Below, piece by piece: positions 31,340-40,728 of a stretch of DNA of 64,000 bases. Under the pieces are notes generated by a model. That model was given only the letters and a program-made list of their open reading frames with translations. It did not search any database and was not told the DNA's origin. Every line of letters starts with the position of its first letter. Positions within the stretch are counted from its first letter, which is position 1. Origin of the DNA: Tretioscincus oriximinensis (lineage: Eukaryota > Chordata > Lepidosauria > Squamata > Gymnophthalmidae); the NCBI GenBank assembly GCA_022410635.1, contig JAJVDF010000205.1, forward strand, positions 942,658 through 1,006,657. Reading direction: 5' to 3'. Made by a program: the position numbers and the translations under genes.

Positions 31340-31353
31340 CAATACAGTCCTAG

Positions 31354-31555
31354 TCAATTTCAGAGAAATAGCCGTGTTAGTCTAGCAGAAAGTCCAGCAA
31401 AGGAGCTAGCAGCACTTTGAGACTAACTTGAGAAAAGCGGTTGCCATAAGCTTTTGTAGACAGGTCTACTTCTTCAGATGCTGAGGGACCTGTCTACGAA
31501 AGCTTATGCCAACCACTTTTCTCAAGTTAGTCTCAAAGTGCTGCTAGCTCCTTTG
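31354..31555 (-). mobile_element. Penelope-like element end, foldback, copy 1
   Basis: The element is flanked by a perfect 14-bp duplication CAATACAGTCCTAG (31340-31353, 31556-31569). Its left terminus TCAATTTCAGAGAAATAGCC, then GTGTTAGTCTAGCA, is the complement of the 3' end typical of reptilian Penelope-like retroelements (...GACTAACACGGCTA...CTCTGAAA). From 31398 the sequence folds back onto 31487-31555 (GCAAAGGAGCTAGCAGC against GCTGCTAGCTCCTTTG). On the minus strand a hammerhead-like core lies here (CTGAAGA at 31477-31471, stem GTAGACCTGTCTAC). No coding sequence. Confidence 0.75.
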
Positions 31556-31569
31556 CAATACAGTCCTAG

Positions 31570-31841
31570 GATTTTGGTCAGTAACCTGTGCTACCTCAGA
31601 CTTGCTAGTTTATGGCTTCCGCTTGTGGCTTCCAAAGTCTGGGTAATTCTGTTCTCCTATCCCCAATTTTATCCTCCCAGGGACTTCCAATGTATTTTGA
31701 TGACTGAGGTTCTGATTATATTTNTACTGTACCTTTTTCAGTCANGAAGAATGAGCTGAAGCCATTTCCCTCCCTCCCTGCAATTTATTTTATGCAGAAA
31801 AATTGGTTTAAGCTTATTCTTNAGGACTGATGAAGGTTTAA
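31570..31841. other. Unique DNA, no gene recognised
   Basis: No recognised feature. Confidence 0.5.
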
Positions 31842-32095
31842 AAGTAGTAGTAGAAGTAGTAGAAAAAGAAGACGGAAAAGGAGAAGAACCTGCTTTTCTC
31901 ACCCGAAGGGACTCAAAATACCTTACAAGCTATTTTTCACCCAAAGGTTTACATTCTATCTTCCCCATCATGGTGTGGTGGTTCCCATTTATCTAATTGC
32001 AATTTCTTGCTTTCAAATAGCTGGGCTTGCTAGAGAGCTTAGGCCAGCAGGGGGCGCTCGCCCCTCTCCATGGCAGACACAGAGATTTGACCTGC
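31842..32095 (-). mobile_element. tRNA-derived SINE with AGT/GAA tail
   Basis: Minus strand: the tail AGTAGTAGTAGAAGTAGTAG, then AAAAAGAAG, has drifted from GAA. The body CTTACAAGCTATTTTTCACC, ATTCTATCTTCCCCATCATG and CAAATAGCTGGGCTTGCTAG is shared. The head is degenerate. Confidence 0.72.
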
Positions 32096-32277
32096 CCCCC
32101 AATTCATCCACTTAGCTGGTAGTTTGTTATGCACTTAAAACGCACCCTCTGAGAAGGCATTACATTAAAGGGGAAAAGTGCAACATCCAATTTCTTCAAC
32201 AAAAGTGTAAAAGACTTTCCCATCATTGAAGTTACCGCATTAGAGACNGATAAACCAGCCTGATTCAAAGGTTTACT

Positions 32278-32560
32278 TTTACCGAATGGCTCAGTCGGTA
32301 AGAAGCCGGTCTCCCATCTGGGAGATCGGGTGTCGAAGGCCTGTGTCGGATTAGGGGAGGGGTGAGCACCTTCCACTAGCCTGCAGTTCTAGCCAACTCA
32401 GCTATTCGAAAGAAATGCAAGTTTGTAATTTGCATATCAATTAGANAAATGAGTACCATCATTAACTTGATGGGGAAGATAGAATAAGATGTAAGCCTTC
32501 GGGTGAAAATTAACCCNGTAAGCCGCTCTGGGGTATAAAAACGTGATTCTTCTCCTTCTG
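32278..32560 (+). mobile_element. tRNA-derived SINE, second subfamily
   Basis: Head TTACCGAATGGCTCAGTCGG, B box GGGTGTCGAAGGCC, shared body (CCAACTCAGCTATTCGAAAG) and a shortened tail CNGTAAGCCGCTCTGGGGTA. It is the same subfamily as 27.3 and 41.9 kb. An extra CAAGTTTGTAATTTGCATA stretch is shared with 41.9 kb. Confidence 0.78.
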
Positions 32561-32949
32561 ATTATGATTCATTCTAAAGGATTTTGATTCATTACCAAAC
32601 TGAACTAAAACAATTTGAGAGTTTCATACCACATGGTTGTCTCCCTGGTTTTCTCCACAGTACGCAGAGATNCTCAGAAACTGTATTTTGCATTTTCCTT
32701 AAAAGTTTCCAAATGGGATTGCAAAGTAGGTTCCCCCACCCATGTCTTGCCCCTACTCCTACCTAACCTCCTGCCTATGAGGGAGTAAATAAACAGGGAA
32801 CAAGGCACCCACAAAATGCCCTGAAAAGGCCACAGAATACCTAAGGGGCTCAGAGACTAGGAAATCTTGAATTTGCTACCACACATTTTGAACTTCCTTT
32901 ATTCCTGAGCATAAGAGAAGCTCTGCTAAATAGGGCCGTAGACCATCTA
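32561..32949. other. Unique DNA, no gene recognised
   Basis: No recognised feature. Confidence 0.5.
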
Positions 32950-32966
32950 CCAGAAGCAGAGAAACC

Positions 32967-33098
32967 GGAAGAGTGGTAGCTATGGGCTTTTTGGGAATGG
33001 GCTCATCTCCCCCACTTGACCATCTGGCAAAGATAATGGAACCTACCCTGATTCATTGTCAGGTAGTATTACCCTTGATAGCATCGGTTCTGGCATTC
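32967..33098. repeat. Unclassified repeat, copy 1 of 2
   Basis: GCTATGGGCTTTTTGGGAAT, TGGCAAAGATAATGGAACC, TACCCTGATTCATTGTCAGG and GCATCGGTTCTGGC also occur in order at 37166-37352. The copy here lacks about 70 internal bases. No open frame and no known element recognised. Confidence 0.55.
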
Positions 33099-33265
33099 TC
33101 TCTCACACTCGGGCATCTTAAGCAGAAGAAGGGAAAATCTTCCCCTGCGCTCGAGTCACTGCAAATCTTTGTTCAGGAATCTTACCTGTTGTTCCATCCC
33201 ACAGACAGTATCCAGAGGTCCTTCCTAGTAGCTATTGATCCTCTTGGCTTCCATGGCCTGTCGTG
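33099..33265 (-). mobile_element. CR1 LINE 3' fragment
   Basis: CTCACACTCGGGCATCTTAA, AAATCTTTGTTCAGGAATC and AGTAGCTATTGATCCTCTTG are diverged CR1 3' untranslated sequence on the minus strand. Confidence 0.55.
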
Positions 33266-33367
33266 CCTTCGTTTTACACTACCTTCAGCTCATATTTAGT
33301 ACCAAAGAATGGCCTTAATCACGTCTTTACTTTTAAATTTTCTTCAGCCTTGAAGAATTGATCTTAG

Positions 33368-33880
33368 CAGGCATGGATAGCTCAGTCGCTTAGGAATCCG
33401 TCTCTCGCCTGGGAGATGGGTTTCGAAGCCCTGTGTGGGACGTGGGGAGGGGTGAGCACCTTCCACTAGCCCAGACCTGGGCAAGGGGCGGCCCGAGGGC
33501 CACATACGGCCCTCCTACTGTCTCTGACCGGCCCGCCCCTCTTAGCTCAGAGTTATATACAGTATTGGGTAGAANTGAGTTAACTATATTAATCCGGCCC
33601 TCTAAAACCACCCCAATTTCTCATGCGGCCCCTTGGGAAAAATTAATTGCCCACCCCCTGCACTAGCCTGTAGCTCTAGCCAACCCAGCTATTCGAAAGC
33701 ATGAATTGCAAGAAATTGCAACTAACTTGCAACTAGATAAATGAGAACCACCATAGCCTGGTGGGGAAGATAGAATGGAAGCCTCCAGGGAAAATATGTC
33801 CTTGTAAGCCGCTTTTTAGTCCCTTTGAAAGGTGAGAAAAGCGGGGTATAAGAACCGAGTTCTTCTTCTTCTTCTTCTTA
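33368..33880 (+). mobile_element. tRNA-derived SINE (TTC-tail family), split by hAT
   Basis: The head GGCATGGATAGCTCAGTCGC to CCTTCCACTAGCC lies at 33368-33471. The rest of the body resumes at 33669 with TGTAGCTCTAGCCAACCCAG and ends in GTATAAGAACCGAG and (TTC)n at 33860-33878. The insertion in between is a hAT element with its own target duplication. Confidence 0.9.
33472..33660. mobile_element. Non-autonomous hAT transposon, 189 bp
   Basis: It starts CAGACCTGGGCAAGGGGCGG and ends ATTAATTGCCCACCCCCTG; the inverted termini CAGACCTGGGCAA / CAGGGGGTGGGCAA are hAT-type. The 8-bp CACTAGCC is duplicated exactly (33464-33471 and 33661-33668), and that octamer occurs once in intact SINE copies, which proves the insertion site. 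Internal GGCCCGAGGGCCACATACGG, then CCC, is also typical of this group. Confidence 0.92.
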
Positions 33881-34449
33881 ACCGGAATTTATTTTATGGG
33901 CTAACCTGGTCACATCTAATTCTCAATCCAATTTCAGTCCATTTTCAGAGTGGAACAGCACATCAACAAAGAGAATAGTCATTTCCTTTCAACATGATTT
34001 AAGCCAAAGCCTTCGGGTATAGGAATGTAATAAAATAAATAAAAAAATGGAAAGATAACGAGGAAAGCGGAGGAGGAGGAAGAAGGAGGAAGAAGGGAAG
34101 AGAAACTCCCCTAACTATAATATCAACTATGTAGTACCTACCAGCTCGTCAAGACTGTACTTGCGTTTACCACAAGTAACAGGGNACCAGTTTATTGCAC
34201 GAGTATTTTATTTTCAAATAACAATAATCATGAAGTTGATATGAAGCGACTATATGAAAATATCACATTGTGTTGCTGATTTGCATTACCGATTATGGTA
34301 TCCCCATTGGTTTGTACTATCGTGTTTTTTTTTAGTTTTTGGTAGGTAAAGTATGACTATGTCGTTGCAAAGATGAATTGTGGAATGAAGAGAAAGAATA
34401 AAATCATTAGATAAATAAAATAAAATAAAATAAATACGACTGGCCACTT
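33881..34449. other. Mostly unique DNA upstream of the CpG island
   Basis: An L2-type tail relic (AAGCCTTCGGGTATAGGAAT then AAATAAATAAAAAAA) lies at 34008-34047, and a purine-rich GGA/GAA tract at 34060-34104. Further on the DNA is AT-rich up to the CpG island edge. Confidence 0.55.
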
Positions 34450-35287
34450 TGCTGGATTAAAACTTGGGGTCACCAGGAGAATCGGAAGAACTTTAGAAAA
34501 CATTCGTGGGGGTGTTGAGGGCGCCTGGAGAGGTAGAGGGAGGAGGGCGGAAGGGCTGGGGGGGGGGCAGGCGGAGGAGCCCCCAGAGGGCCGGGGCCTG
34601 GAGGGGCTCCCTTGGGAAGGGACGAGAGGCGAGGGGGGACTGACAGGAAATCGGGCGCCGGCTGCAACTTCCCGGCTAGGCCCACCGGAGAGAGGAGTAA
34701 GCGGCTCTCCAGCGCCCTCCTGCGAGGTGACCCTGCTGGTGCTGCTGCCCCGGGGGCGCCCCTGGCCGTGTGGGCGCCGCCGCCACCAGCAGCCAACCTG
34801 GGGCGCCGGGGGAGGGGAGGGGAGGGGGCGGCGGCCATTCCAGCCCCATCCCGCCCAAGGGGGTGAGCAGGCGGCGGCGGCGGCGGCAGGAGGAGGCGCG
34901 GAGGGCGAGGGAGCGCCGGGAAAGGCAGCAGCCTCGTGCGGAGGGAGGCGCTGGGCGCTTTGGATAACCTGCCGCCCCTTCTTGGCCGTCTCCTCGCTCG
35001 CTGGATCAGGCGCTGCAGCCGGGGCGAGGAGGACGCAGAGTTCGAGGCCCGGCAGCGCCGCGGCTCCTTCCACTGCCCCCGCGTCCCGGGGTCGGGCCGG
35101 GGACCCCCCGCTGGGCGGCCGCAGCCATGTTCGGCTGGAGCGCACGGAAGCGCGTGGCCAGCAGATCGGTGAGTGAAGCCCAGGAGCCCCCGGGGGGCGG
35201 GGAGCGGAGGGGGGGGGGGCTGGAGGGGCGGCGAGGGGTGCCCGGAGGACACGGGGGGAGGCAGAGGGAATGTGTCCGGGGCAGGAC
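34450..35287 (+). promoter_or_regulatory. CpG-island promoter region
   Basis: Composition shifts abruptly from AT-rich to very GC-rich with abundant CpG, GGGGCGG/CCGCCC and GGCGGC motifs (Sp1/KLF type) and no TATA box. It covers the candidate first coding exon and is cut by the N gap at 35288; GC-rich sequence continues just past the gap (35722-35740). Such islands mark housekeeping or developmental promoters in vertebrates. Long open frames on both strands are a by-product of GC richness. Confidence 0.8.
35127..35168 (+). CDS. Candidate first coding exon of unknown gene
   Basis: The ATG at 35127 sits in a fair Kozak context (GCAGCCATGT) within the CpG island. It encodes MFGWSARKRVASRS and then meets a consensus donor TCG|GTGAGT at 35168/35169, in phase 0. 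Short basic N-terminal exons of this kind are common in vertebrate genes. I cannot identify the gene. GCAGCCATGTT is also a YY1-type motif on the minus strand (AACATGGCTGC), so the ATG could belong to a promoter element. No downstream exon is visible before the end of the window. A minus-strand alternative, ATG at 35128 reading MAAAAQRGVPGP, is less supported. Confidence 0.5.
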
Positions 35288-35721
35288 NNNNNNNNNNNNN
35301 NNNNNNNNNNNNNNNNNNNNNNNNNNNNNNNNNNNNNNNNNNNNNNNNNNNNNNNNNNNNNNNNNNNNNNNNNNNNNNNNNNNNNNNNNNNNNNNNNNNN
35401 NNNNNNNNNNNNNNNNNNNNNNNNNNNNNNNNNNNNNNNNNNNNNNNNNNNNNNNNNNNNNNNNNNNNNNNNNNNNNNNNNNNNNNNNNNNNNNNNNNNN
35501 NNNNNNNNNNNNNNNNNNNNNNNNNNNNNNNNNNNNNNNNNNNNNNNNNNNNNNNNNNNNNNNNNNNNNNNNNNNNNNNNNNNNNNNNNNNNNNNNNNNN
35601 NNNNNNNNNNNNNNNNNNNNNNNNNNNNNNNNNNNNNNNNNNNNNNNNNNNNNNNNNNNNNNNNNNNNNNNNNNNNNNNNNNNNNNNNNNNNNNNNNNNN
35701 NNNNNNNNNNNNNNNNNNNNN
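35288..35721. other. Assembly gap (434 Ns) in CpG island
   Basis: No sequence. It falls just after the first-exon donor in extremely GC-rich DNA, a usual place for short-read dropout. Frames spanning it are artefacts. Confidence 0.99.
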
Positions 35722-36469
35722 TCCGCCGCCCCCGCACAGCGTCTCTTTATGAAATGTCATATATTCTATACTTGGGCAGAACTAGGGGAAAGGGGAAAGG
35801 GAAGCCTCCGGCTGGTGGTGATGTTCTTCAGGTTTTATCAATGGGCAGATCAGCTGATGGAGCTTTGGAAAGGCTTCCTTTCATTCATGGGTTGGGGTGA
35901 GGCAGAAGAGAGGCAAAGCGGGGATTGAAAAAAGGCAGAGAGAGGGAGAGGCCATCTGTACTCACAGGATTCCCCTTTTCCTTCCCTGAAGTTGACCACC
36001 TTGGGTGAGCTGGGGAGACCATGCAACACCTGTGGGGACCAGTGCCCAGGCTTTGTGCTTCACAAATGGAGGTAAGACAACAAAAGGCATCCCTCTTCTG
36101 CTCCATGGAGTTGTGGGAACAAGGAGANAATCCAATGATTACTATTATTTATTTATACAGACCTGTCAATGTACGTTGCAACCTGAGGGCAAAGCAGGAC
36201 TGATGTGTCCGCGCTTAAACACGAGGCTGAAGTTCGCTTGGGTTGGCTTCTTTCATTTACAATCAAACTGGCGAGATGCTTGGTTGGTTTCTTATTTCCT
36301 GCCTTTGATCATTCAGCTTGAACGTAATGTACTTTCCCATAGTCTTTCCCCCTGGGGTATCCCAGGTTCCAAATTGCATATTTCAGTTGCTTTTGTCTCA
36401 GGAGATTTTGGGGACATTTTAACTTTTTAAAAATGCTTTGTGTTTGGAGTAAATTCAGGCGCCTGAAAC
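35722..36469. other. Intron-like DNA after CpG island
   Basis: The GC-rich shoulder ends near 35745. If the first exon at 35127 is real, this is intron 1. No exon recognised. Frames here are under 145 codons and unrecognised. Confidence 0.45.
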
Positions 36470-36477
36470 GTATAGAT

Positions 36478-36750
36478 CAGTGGTCTGAACATGGCCCATT
36501 AACTTGGTCTAAACAAGCTTGCAAACAACACGGCATTCATGAAAAATAAAAATATTTCTGCTATAAATAAGAGACTCTGCTAAATTTAATAAGACTAATC
36601 AGCCATCAAAAGACATATTTATCATAACAGGGGCCCTAGTACCATATGAAATGCAAAGAAGCCACTGTTAATAACTAATTCTCAAATTGCACCCCCTCAA
36701 AAATCAAACTGCCCCCCTGTGGGTCGTGCATCCTAAGTTGGGAACTAGTG
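36478..36750. mobile_element. Non-autonomous hAT transposon, 273 bp
   Basis: It starts CAGTGGTCTGAACATGGCCC and ends CTAAGTTGGGAACTAGTG; the inverted ends CAGTGGTCTGAAC / CACTAGTTCCCAAC fit the Charlie-like hAT consensus. Flanks are GTATAGAT (36470-36477) and GTATANAT (36751-36758), an 8-bp duplication identical apart from one N. The subterminal CCCCCTGTGGGTCGTG is also typical. Old and non-coding. Confidence 0.82.
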
Positions 36751-36833
36751 GTATANATGGATCCCCAAGCCACCTTCTGGCACAAAGCAAAANAGAGAGG
36801 CCTCCTCCCTCAAGTATAGGCAGGGCTAGTTGT

Positions 36834-36930
36834 GGTGCAGGCTGGGAGCTGTAGTCCACAGGGCAAGGCCCTGTGCAGGCTGGGTGGTGGGGGCTGCCTG
36901 CTGCTCAAACTACACTTCCCAGCAGGCCCC
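36834..36930. repeat. Short inverted motifs with ZNF143-like cores
   Basis: CAGGCTGGGAGCTGTAGTCC and AAACTACACTTCCCAGCAGG are partly inverted relative to each other, each close to the ACTACAATTCCCAG motif. Probably a fragment of an old DNA repeat. Confidence 0.35.
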
Positions 36931-37165
36931 ATCTCCAGCAGCTAGTGCAGCAGCAGCTCCTGCCCTCTCTCACATCCCTCCCTCTCTCAGTGAAGCTGCT
37001 GGGCATCCAAGTTTTTATAATAAACATCCATCATTGTGAAAAATAGCATGGAAAAGCAGGCAGAAGTACAACTAAGAACCGTGAAACCATAAACAGAAAT
37101 TCTACCAGAAAGAGAGAAATTGGAAGTTGGTTGTTATTTTTGACAAGCTGCACCTCATCTAGCTC

Positions 37166-37355
37166 ATGGTAGCTCATGGGCTTTTTGGGAATGGCTCCAG
37201 GTAAGAGGATGGTATCAAATGGAGTTTGGAAGGCTGTCCTGTCCTCTTTTCAAGTGCTGCCACCTCCCACACACGACCACCTGGCAAAGCAAATGGAACC
37301 TACCCTGATTCATTGTCAGGTAGCATCACCCTGGCAGCGTCGGTTCCTGGGCAGG
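37166..37355. repeat. Unclassified repeat, copy 2 of 2
   Basis: GCTCATGGGCTTTTTGGGAA, CACCTGGCAAAGCAAATGG, TACCCTGATTCATTGTCAGG and GCAGCGTCGGTTCCTGG match the block at 32967-33098 in order and orientation. About 70 extra bases after GGGAATGGCTCC make this the longer copy. Class unknown. Confidence 0.55.
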
Positions 37356-38751
37356 GATCCACTTGGGAAGCTCCAGCAGGGAAACCAGTTCGTCGTTTTC
37401 AATTCTCCTTAAGCCAGGCTAGAGATGCATCTCTGCCCTCCTTTGGGGAGGAAGCCTTTGGTCAGGCAGCAGGGATTTTAGCCACTGAGGAACCCCCCGA
37501 ATACTCAAACGGATAAACCNCACCTGGGTGAATGCAATCTGTTCCAACAGCATCTCCCTCTTTTTTTTAAGTGCAAATTCATAGGCAAGCTAAAATCTAT
37601 CAAATCCAAAACGTCGTAGAATCACATGCAAGCACCTGAGGTTTCCAGATTTTTTTCACCAAGTGGAGCTGGGCAAGGGATCCTGCAGGTTAAAACCTTG
37701 ATTTGTTCATTTAAACAGAAGCTAGAAGAAAAAGGGTTGCTTCATTATTTTTATGTGCATTATGAAAACTTCCCTGTTGAGTATCGCATGCTTTCTCTAC
37801 CTCGTATAATGAAACAAGCCCTGGAAAAGGTCACAGAAGTGTAATTTATTCTGAGCAGAAAGAAAGAGTCACTTGAGAGGAAGGTACATTTCTAAACTGT
37901 TCTGGCCACAGTTGCCTGGTTACTTTGTTGTTTTCCTCGCCGGCTTAGACTGCAGGCACGGCTGGCAGTGAGTTGGCCGGAGTGCTTGTGGGCTCGGTGT
38001 TCAAAGGTACATTCTGTCACAGACACTCAGAGTGGGAGCTCTCAACATTGCCACATGTTTCTGGCAGACGTTTTCATGTTGCCTTTAGCTTAGTTTGGTC
38101 CACTGGAATATCACCAGCAATTGCAAAAGTGTCCCTATGGAACACAAGAATGGTAGGCTGCCTATGGCCCCTCTGTCGGATTTGGAGCACTCAGTAGGCA
38201 GAAGCTCCACATACACTGCTGAAGCTGCTGTCTGATTCCAGTGGATTCCAGCTCACCCCATCCTGCAATGAGCAGTGCTGGGAGTTATCCAGCGCGGAAA
38301 TTGTGCCCCAGGAGCCCCCAAAATCATGGGCGTTGGAAGATCGGCCTGCATGTGAAGCACACGCGAAAGTTAATGGCGNCATTTTCGGGGCAGGACTGGA
38401 AATGGCATAACTCGGGTTGCCATTCCTGGAAACAAGTGATGTTTCATAAATGATGTCTTTTCCGGTCCTGGCTCCAGTGAAAAGAAAAATCCCAGTACAA
38501 GATATGTGGGAGAAGCGTCCTGCGTACCTTGTTCAAGCCAGGATTTAGTAAACGTGCGTACTTGAAAAGCATCTGCCTCCCAGCGCTGATCCACATTGCT
38601 TATGGACAAGAAATTCAGTTTATTGGCCTTGGTTGCCTGGCTTTGAGGGTGGTAGCAATAAGCCACTTTTGACCCAGTTTGTCAGGGATGGAGAGATTTA
38701 GCTACTGCATATTTAGTCCAGCTCAGCTCAAAAACAAACCAGCTCACTACA
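37356..38751. other. Unique DNA, no gene recognised
   Basis: Several frames of 60-98 codons, none recognisable. If the first exon at 35127 is real, this is intronic. Confidence 0.45.
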
Positions 38752-39268
38752 AGTAACAAGTTATTCCTCTCTACAGTACTTGGTATGACCACACTTGGAA
38801 TACTGTGTTCAGTTCTGGGGGGCCCAATTTAAAAAGGACATTGATAAACTAGTGGTCTGGAAACCATGTCCTATGAGGAACGGTTAAAGGATCTAGGGAT
38901 GTTTAGTCTGCAAAAGAGAAGACTGAGAGGAGACTTGATAGCTGTCTACAAATATCTGAAGGGCTGTCACAGAGCAGAGGGATCAACATTGTTCTCATTA
39001 GCACATGGAAGGACTAGAAACAATGGAATGAAACTGCAAGGGAGTAGATTTAGATTAGATATCAGTAATAACTTTCTAACAGTCAGGGTGATAAACCAGT
39101 GGAACAGTTTGCCACAGGAGGTGGTGAGTTTTCCTTTGCTGGAAGTCTTCAAACAGAGACTGGACAGTCATCTGTCTGGGATGGTTTAATGAATCCTGCA
39201 TTGAGCAGGAGGTTGGACCCGATGACCCTGGAGGTCCCTTCCGACTCTATGATTCTATGATTCTATGA
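38752..39268 (+). mobile_element. CR1 LINE, second family, ORF2 end and 3' tail
   Basis: The frame 38866-39189 encodes SYEERLKDLGMFSLQKRRLR, GDLIAVYKYLKGCHRAEGS, then RVINQWNSLPQEVVSFPLLE, the C-terminus of CR1 ORF2. The 3' untranslated region TTGAGCAGGAGGTTGGACCC and the tail ATTCTATG x2-3 end at 39268. It differs in protein sequence and tail octamer from the TTCTTATG family at 17.5 and 22.1 kb. Near-intact frame, 5'-truncated. Confidence 0.9.
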
Positions 39269-39640
39269 AGATGGGGTTTTTTTAAGAAGCCTTTAGCTTG
39301 GTTTGATCCATTGGGTACACATCCCTGCTAGTGTACATTCTTTGGCAAACTAAGTTCTGTTTTGGCATAAGAGATGAATTGCCATATGTGGTTTGGCCTT
39401 TGTAATATTGAAATATAAATATACAAATGTAGCTGATTAAGAACTTTTAAAAAGTGCAGGCATTGTTTGCATTATGGCCGTTATCATGTATCTGCTTAGT
39501 AGCAGCAGCTGTAGTTGGACAGGCCACAATAGAGGAGTGTGGCAACTGGAAGTGAGAATGAATGATCNCAGATGCAACAGGAGCAACAGTACAGTGGGAA
39601 GAGCTTCGTTGCCAAAGTGATGTCAATAAAGTGGTTTGCC
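39269..39640. other. Unique DNA, no gene recognised
   Basis: No recognised feature. It leads into the copy of the promoter fragment at 39641. Confidence 0.5.
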
Positions 39641-39693
39641 CGTCCCGGGGTCGGGCCGGGGATCACCCACTGGGCGGCTGCAGCCATGTTCGG
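39641..39693 (+). repeat. 53-bp copy of CpG-island start-codon region
   Basis: Matches 35082-35134 over 53 bases with four substitutions and no indels: CGTCCCGGGGTCGGGCCGGG, then CTGGGCGG and GCAGCCATGTTCGG. Two of the four changes are CpG-to-TpG/CpA type, as expected for a methylated, non-island copy. Similarity stops abruptly inside the first-exon codons (after ATG TTC GG), so it is not an ordinary spliced retrocopy. Confidence 0.9.
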
Positions 39694-40639
39694 AACTTTC
39701 TGGAACTGACATACATAACCCAAAGGTGAATCCTGGAGGATGTGAAACAAGGATGATGGAAGGTCTTGGACAGTGCACTAAAGTAGCCATTGAGCTTGCA
39801 TGAACCAAAGATACTAAATGAGACAGTTGCTCTTACACACCAAAAACATAATCTCAGGGAATGGGGACAGATGGGATGAAGTTGTCCTGTGACCCAAACA
39901 ACTAACCAGAAGAGATCTGTATTTCTCTCTCTGAAAGAAAGTAAATAGAGGGTGGATACAGATTGGGAAAAGAGCTGACAGGATATGACCAAGGAGAACA
40001 AAAGGAGAAATTGGGAGAATAAGAAATACCCTACAGTGTTAGAGAACCACCGGCTATCTGAGTGGGCTGGGCTGGGGGAGAATGGGAGTTTATATGNATG
40101 TATGTATAAGCATGTAGAACTTTATTTGTGTGTATGAACACATAAAATAAATTTAAAAAACAAGAAAAATAAACTAAAAAGAAGAGATTTTCAGCAAAAG
40201 CAGGCAAAGTTAAGGTAACTGCAGTAAACCCACATGGAACTTGTGGGTTTTTTAACAGGCATTTATTGCATATTGAGTTATTTACCTTAGAAACCAGCAC
40301 ATATTTTTGCTCACCACCGATTGTGACCATTTATGGAGAGGAAAGTGAAGGAGCAGAAAAGTGGACTAGTGTACCTTGGGGCACTGCTACTGCTTGCTCC
40401 CTCCAGCCCCTAATGGCTCCAGAAATTCCAGCTTCCACTATCTTCTACTTCTTCTGCTCTTCAAAGAACTTTCAGCTGGTCTCTGTTTTCAAGATACTGA
40501 TGAGTGGGAGAACCTAACTGGAAAGAACTCGGCTTGGTGTTCCAGGATAGCCTGGCCAACAGGACTACCCTCTGCACAAAAAGGGCACACAAAAGAACAA
40601 TTCGTTCTTTGCACATGCTCCTCTTGGCCTGGATATTTT
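39694..40639. other. Unique DNA, no gene recognised
   Basis: Frames of up to 112 codons on either strand without recognisable domains. Confidence 0.45.
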
Positions 40640-40728
40640 TGCCATTGTTTTATACATGTTGTAAGCTGCCCCGGGTCTCTGGAGAGGGACAACATATAAA
40701 TCCCAATAAATAAATAAATAAATAAATC
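40640..40728 (+). mobile_element. LINE/SINE 3' tail relic
   Basis: GTTGTAAGCTGCCCCGGGTC, then GGGACAACATATAAATCCCA and (AAAT)n resemble the terminal region of a CR1/L2-clade element. Too short to assign. Confidence 0.45.

Noticed and set aside
31354..31555. Classification of the foldbacks at 31.4 and 56.8 kb as Harbinger or hAT MITEs
   Set aside because: Target duplications are 14 and 12 bp, the two ends are not symmetric (one has a 44-bp non-palindromic extension), and the terminal sequence matches reptilian Penelope-like 3' ends.
34357..35760. 467-codon and 243-257-codon frames across the CpG island
   Set aside because: They include more than 140 N-derived unknown residues, and GC-rich DNA lacks stop codons; Pro/Arg/Ala-rich low-complexity composition, no domain.
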